Source of the DNA: Prevotellaceae bacterium UBA2744
Lineage (GTDB): Bacteria; Bacteroidota; Bacteroidia; Bacteroidales; Bacteroidaceae
Assembly: GCA_002353575.1 (NCBI GenBank)
Contig: DEJQ01000007.1
Span: 162,868-172,165, forward strand
Length of the DNA stretch: 9,298 nucleotides
Direction of reading: 5' to 3'
In this document: positions 7,246 through 9,298 of the stretch, one piece after another
How positions within the stretch are numbered: the first letter of the stretch is position 1
How the letters are laid out: each line of letters starts with the position of its first letter
Program-made: the position numbers and the translations under genes
Notes under the pieces: generated by a model
The model's input: the letters and a program-made list of their open reading frames with translations, nothing else
Database searches by the model: none
What the model was told of the DNA's origin: nothing

Positions 7246-7267
7246 GCTACGCCATGAAGGCGGTAGC
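7246..7267. other. Intergenic hairpin between the radical SAM and first ATP-grasp genes
   Basis: An inverted repeat with an 8-base-pair stem, one bulged base and a 5-base loop. On the plus strand, GCTACGCC pairs with GGCGGTAGC around ATGAA. It lies about 13 bases upstream of the ATG at 7232. No T-run follows on either strand, so an intrinsic terminator is unlikely. It may be an RNA processing or stability element, or, with the adjacent GTGAAAA array, part of one composite intergenic repeat. Confidence 0.5.
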
Positions 7268-7270
7268 AAA

Positions 7271-7295
7271 TTCTTCACTCTTCACTTTTCACTCT
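7271..7295. repeat. Short GTGAAAA-type repeat at the end of the radical SAM gene
   Basis: On the minus strand this stretch is a run of AGTGAAA/AGTGAAG units that spans the last codons and the TGA stop of the radical SAM gene and runs into the intergenic gap. The same unit occurs at the CapA/iron-sulfur gene junction (2731-2766). From general knowledge, such A-rich short arrays are frequent between genes in Bacteroidales. Confidence 0.7.
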
Positions 7296-8652
7296 TAAAG
7301 AGTTTCGACTGGTAGCCCAAACACTGGAAGCCGTTGCGGTTGATGATGGGGATGATGCTGGTGGGCACCTTCAGCTGGTTACGCACCCAGAAGCAGATGC
7401 TCGTTGACATGCCGATGGTATCGGTATATTTCATCAGCCGCTGGATGTTCTCTATCGAGAGTGCACGGTTGGGGGCGGTGCGTCCGCGCTGCTTGCGGTG
7501 GTCGGCATTCTTCGGGCTGATATAGTCCATGTAGAGGTCGCGCTCCATCGTCTTGTCGAAGTAGCCCAGCCATTGCCCTAACTGTGCCAGGTTCTCCATA
7601 CAGGCAGTAAGGAACTCGGGCTTGTAGTTCACGATGCCGGCATCGTGGAGCATGTCGAAGAACTCCTTGATGTGTTCGTCAGTGAGGTAGGGCACGAAAA
7701 TGGGCTGCACCAGTGCCGAGTTGGCCTGTATGCCGCGCTCCTGACACATCTTCACTGCTGCCAGTCGCTCCTCGATGGAGGCGGCGTAAGGCTCCAGCAG
7801 GTCGCGGAACGGCTTGGGCATGATGCTCACCGAGGTGTTGAACTGCATCTTGTCCTTCAACTGCTCGAAGAGGTCGAGGATGGTCTCGCCCTCGTTCTCC
7901 ACTAAGAGGTGCTTCGTTCCAGCCTTCGAGGCAATGAAGAGGCGGGCGTTGCTGTTGGGATAGCGCTTGAAGTGGGCAATGAACTCACGCAGGATGCGGT
8001 GGGCAATGCCGGTGTAGAGCGTCGGCTCCTGCAGTGCCTCGGTCTTGGGCGTGAAGTAATAGTAGTGGTTCCAGTTCTTGCCGCGGCTCAGGGCTACAAT
8101 CTGCCGCTCTATCTCCTTCTTCTTCTCCGGTGCCTCTTCGATGGCTTTAGCCAGCTCCTGCAGCAGACGGCTGCGCTCCTGAATGTCCTCCTTCGTCACG
8201 GCGTTGGGCTGTTCGCTACAGGCGCCGTTCATCTCTTCCAACAGCTTGCGCACATAGAGGTGATAGTTCTCGTAGGCAACCAACTTCTGCTCGTGTACGC
8301 CGTCGGTCACCAAGCAGTACTGGCAGCCTACGTGGCAGCCCTTGATGGGGTTCACCTCAAAGGTCAGCGTCGGGCAGCGGCCGGTATAGTTGTGGATTTC
8401 AGTTTCCATGGTGTCGGGGTCGCAGTCCTCTAAGTAGAGCACCGACTTGGGGATGACGGTGTGCTCCTCCAAGCGTTTCATAAACAGTTTCGACCCTCGG
8501 ATAAGTCCTTGCAGGGTTTCCTCAGAGGGCTCAATCGTAACTCCGAGTTGCTTCAGGTACTCAGCATCAACAATCTGGGGCTTGAAGTCTTTCAGGTTGT
8601 AAGCGTCAGTCTCATGTTCGTAGAGATTGCGCATCTCAATGGGTTGTTTCAT
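7282..8652 (-). CDS. Radical SAM protein, spore photoproduct lyase-like
   Basis: This 456-residue protein carries a radical SAM cluster motif CX3CX2C at residues 106-113 (C106, C110, C113 in GCHVGCQYCLV), which binds a [4Fe-4S] cluster that cleaves S-adenosylmethionine. The C-terminal half (roughly residues 235-330) has SPL-like blocks: RLFIASKAGTKHLLVEN, then NTSVSIMPKPFRDLLEPYA, then SIEERLAAVKMCQERGIQANS. I recognise the superfamily and an SPL-like layout; the substrate is unknown. DNA repair seems unlikely given its place between a sugar transferase and ligase-like genes in a glycan locus. The frame is open back to a TTG at 8670, but I prefer the ATG at 8652, which gives a normal N-terminus (MKQPIEMRNLYEHE); another ATG lies at 8634. 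Further Cys residues occur at 77, 93 and near the C-terminus (FQCLGY). The last codons fall in a GTGAAAA-type repeat and give a KSEK tail. Base composition is fairly GC-rich: 34 of 60 bases in 7921-7980. Confidence 0.88.
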   Translation of the reverse strand: MKQPIEMRNLYEHETDAYNLKDFKPQIVDAEYLKQLGVTIEPSEETLQGLIRGSKLFMKRLEEHTVIPKSVLYLEDCDPDTMETEIHNYTGRCPTLTFEVNPIKGCHVGCQYCLVTDGVHEQKLVAYENYHLYVRKLLEEMNGACSEQPNAVTKEDIQERSRLLQELAKAIEEAPEKKKEIERQIVALSRGKNWNHYYYFTPKTEALQEPTLYTGIAHRILREFIAHFKRYPNSNARLFIASKAGTKHLLVENEGETILDLFEQLKDKMQFNTSVSIMPKPFRDLLEPYAASIEERLAAVKMCQERGIQANSALVQPIFVPYLTDEHIKEFFDMLHDAGIVNYKPEFLTACMENLAQLGQWLGYFDKTMERDLYMDYISPKNADHRKQRGRTAPNRALSIENIQRLMKYTDTIGMSTSICFWVRNQLKVPTSIIPIINRNGFQCLGYQSKLFKSEK

Positions 8653-8692
8653 GTTACTATAATTATTCAATCTCTTGTCTTTAACGTTTATA

Positions 8693-9298
8693 TCAACAAG
8701 CTTGTTGGTCTTTCTTGAACACCAGCTTGACTGTCATCCAGATGATGCGCAGGTCAAGCCAGAAGCTCCAGTGCTGGATATACCAGATGTCGCGCTCCAC
8801 GCGCCCTTCCATCTGCCACAACTCACGGGTCTCGCCACGGAAACCTGTCACCTGTGCCCAGCCTGTGATGCCGGGCTTGACGAAGTGGCGCACCATGTAT
8901 TTGTCGATCAGTCGATCGTACTGCTCCGTATGGACCAGCATATGGGGGCGTGGGCCCACGATGCTCATGTCGCCGCATAACACATTCCAGAACTGGGGCA
9001 GTTCGTCGATGCTTGTCTTGCGCATGAAGTTGCCGAAGGGAAACTTGCGCGGGTCATCCTTGGTTGCCTGCTGGTTGTCGGCGGTGCTGTTGACGTGCAT
9101 GGAACGGAACTTCCAGCACCAGAACTCGCGACCGTCGAGCCCCGTGCGCCGCTGGCGGAAGAAGATGGGGCCAGCGCTCTGACACTTGATAATGATGGTA
9201 ATGAGGGGCAACAACAAGACTGTGGGTACCAGGAAAATGGCAGACAGCAGAATGTCGGTCAGGCACTTCGACAGCCTGTTCAGCGGGTCCTCCAACGG
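8693..9298 (-). CDS. Polyprenyl glycosylphosphotransferase (initiating sugar-phosphate transferase), C-terminal part
   Basis: This enzyme moves a sugar-1-phosphate from a nucleotide sugar to undecaprenyl phosphate at the inner membrane, the first committed step of repeat-unit assembly. The 201 visible codons run off the right edge, so the usual N-terminal membrane region is missing. A hydrophobic segment lies near visible residues 15-37 (ILLSAIFLVPTVLLLPLITI). It is followed by the family's conserved blocks: GPIFFRQRRTG, KFRSM, RKTSIDELPQFWNVL, GDMSIVGPRP, KPGITGWAQVTG, and a C-terminal RVERDIWYI...WSFWLDLRII. These are the bacterial sugar transferase domain (PF02397) motifs. The apparent start near 9295 is a TTG inside the reading frame; the codon before it is also open, so it is not the true start. 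The stop TGA lies inside a perfect 14-base palindrome (8694-8707). Which sugar is transferred cannot be told from the sequence. It is the most upstream gene visible and probably belongs to the same transcript as the genes that follow, 40 bases on. Confidence 0.95.
   Translation of the reverse strand, partial: PLEDPLNRLSKCLTDILLSAIFLVPTVLLLPLITIIIKCQSAGPIFFRQRRTGLDGREFWCWKFRSMHVNSTADNQQATKDDPRKFPFGNFMRKTSIDELPQFWNVLCGDMSIVGPRPHMLVHTEQYDRLIDKYMVRHFVKPGITGWAQVTGFRGETRELWQMEGRVERDIWYIQHWSFWLDLRIIWMTVKLVFKKDQQAC

Noticed and set aside
7246..7267. Intrinsic terminator after the radical SAM gene
   Set aside because: The stem has a bulge and no T-run follows on the coding strand, and the next gene follows at once in the same direction.
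7909..8433. Long plus-strand open frame (174 residues) opposite the radical SAM gene
   Set aside because: Leucine/valine-rich antisense shadow of a well-supported gene with a clear radical SAM motif; no family motif of its own and no ribosome binding site seen.
7282..8652. Dedicated spore photoproduct (DNA repair) lyase
   Set aside because: Only SPL-like layout is seen; gene context is polysaccharide synthesis and the likely host does not form spores.
2740..8652. A RiPP (modified peptide) cluster, suggested by radical SAM, ATP-grasp and CapA families
   Set aside because: Gaps between genes are at most 49 bases and hold no precursor-peptide frame; flippase and sugar transferase favour a glycan pathway. 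A precursor outside the window cannot be excluded.

Overview
The window looks like part of a surface-polysaccharide (capsule or exopolysaccharide) locus from a member of the Bacteroidales, probably a Prevotella- or Bacteroides-like gut or oral anaerobe. This rests on the gene families (a polyprenyl glycosylphosphotransferase, a WbqC-like protein, an FrhB-like ferredoxin protein, a PST-type flippase), on mostly weak Shine-Dalgarno sequences, and on short intergenic repeats of a kind common in that order. The taxonomic call is inference. No rRNA, tRNA, CRISPR, transposase, integrase or origin is visible.

All nine genes read on the minus strand, so transcription runs from the right end of the window to the left. 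In that order they are: the C-terminal half of an initiating sugar-phosphate transferase (9298-8693); a spore-photoproduct-lyase-like radical SAM protein (8652-7282); a divergent ATP-grasp-like protein (7232-5976); a WbqC-family protein (5979-5257); a second ATP-grasp protein of the sugar-transfer-associated type (5243-4080); a CapA-like metallophosphatase-fold protein (4071-2740); an F420H2-dehydrogenase-beta-like iron-sulfur protein (2729-1524); a GT-D-like putative glycosyltransferase (1507-521); and the N-terminal part of a Wzx-like flippase (503-1). Gaps are 8 to 49 bases, and one junction is a 4-base ATGA overlap. I see no convincing internal terminator or promoter, so this is most simply one operon, open at both ends. 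No gene-free stretch is longer than 49 bases.

The two ends make a standard Wzx/Wzy-type arrangement: a first sugar is loaded on undecaprenyl phosphate and the finished repeat unit is flipped across the inner membrane. The middle is unusual. Instead of GT2 or GT4 glycosyltransferases it holds a radical SAM enzyme, two ATP-dependent ligase-like proteins around a WbqC protein, a CapA protein and a redox protein. The simplest reading, which is inference, is a cassette that builds or attaches a non-sugar (for example amino-acid or amide) substituent on a glycan.

A second theme is short repeats. GTGAAAA-type arrays form the 3' ends of two genes and give both proteins the same Lys-Ser-Glu-Lys tail. 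Two other repeat types, a C-rich hairpin element and a heptamer array, lie in frame inside the first ATP-grasp gene.
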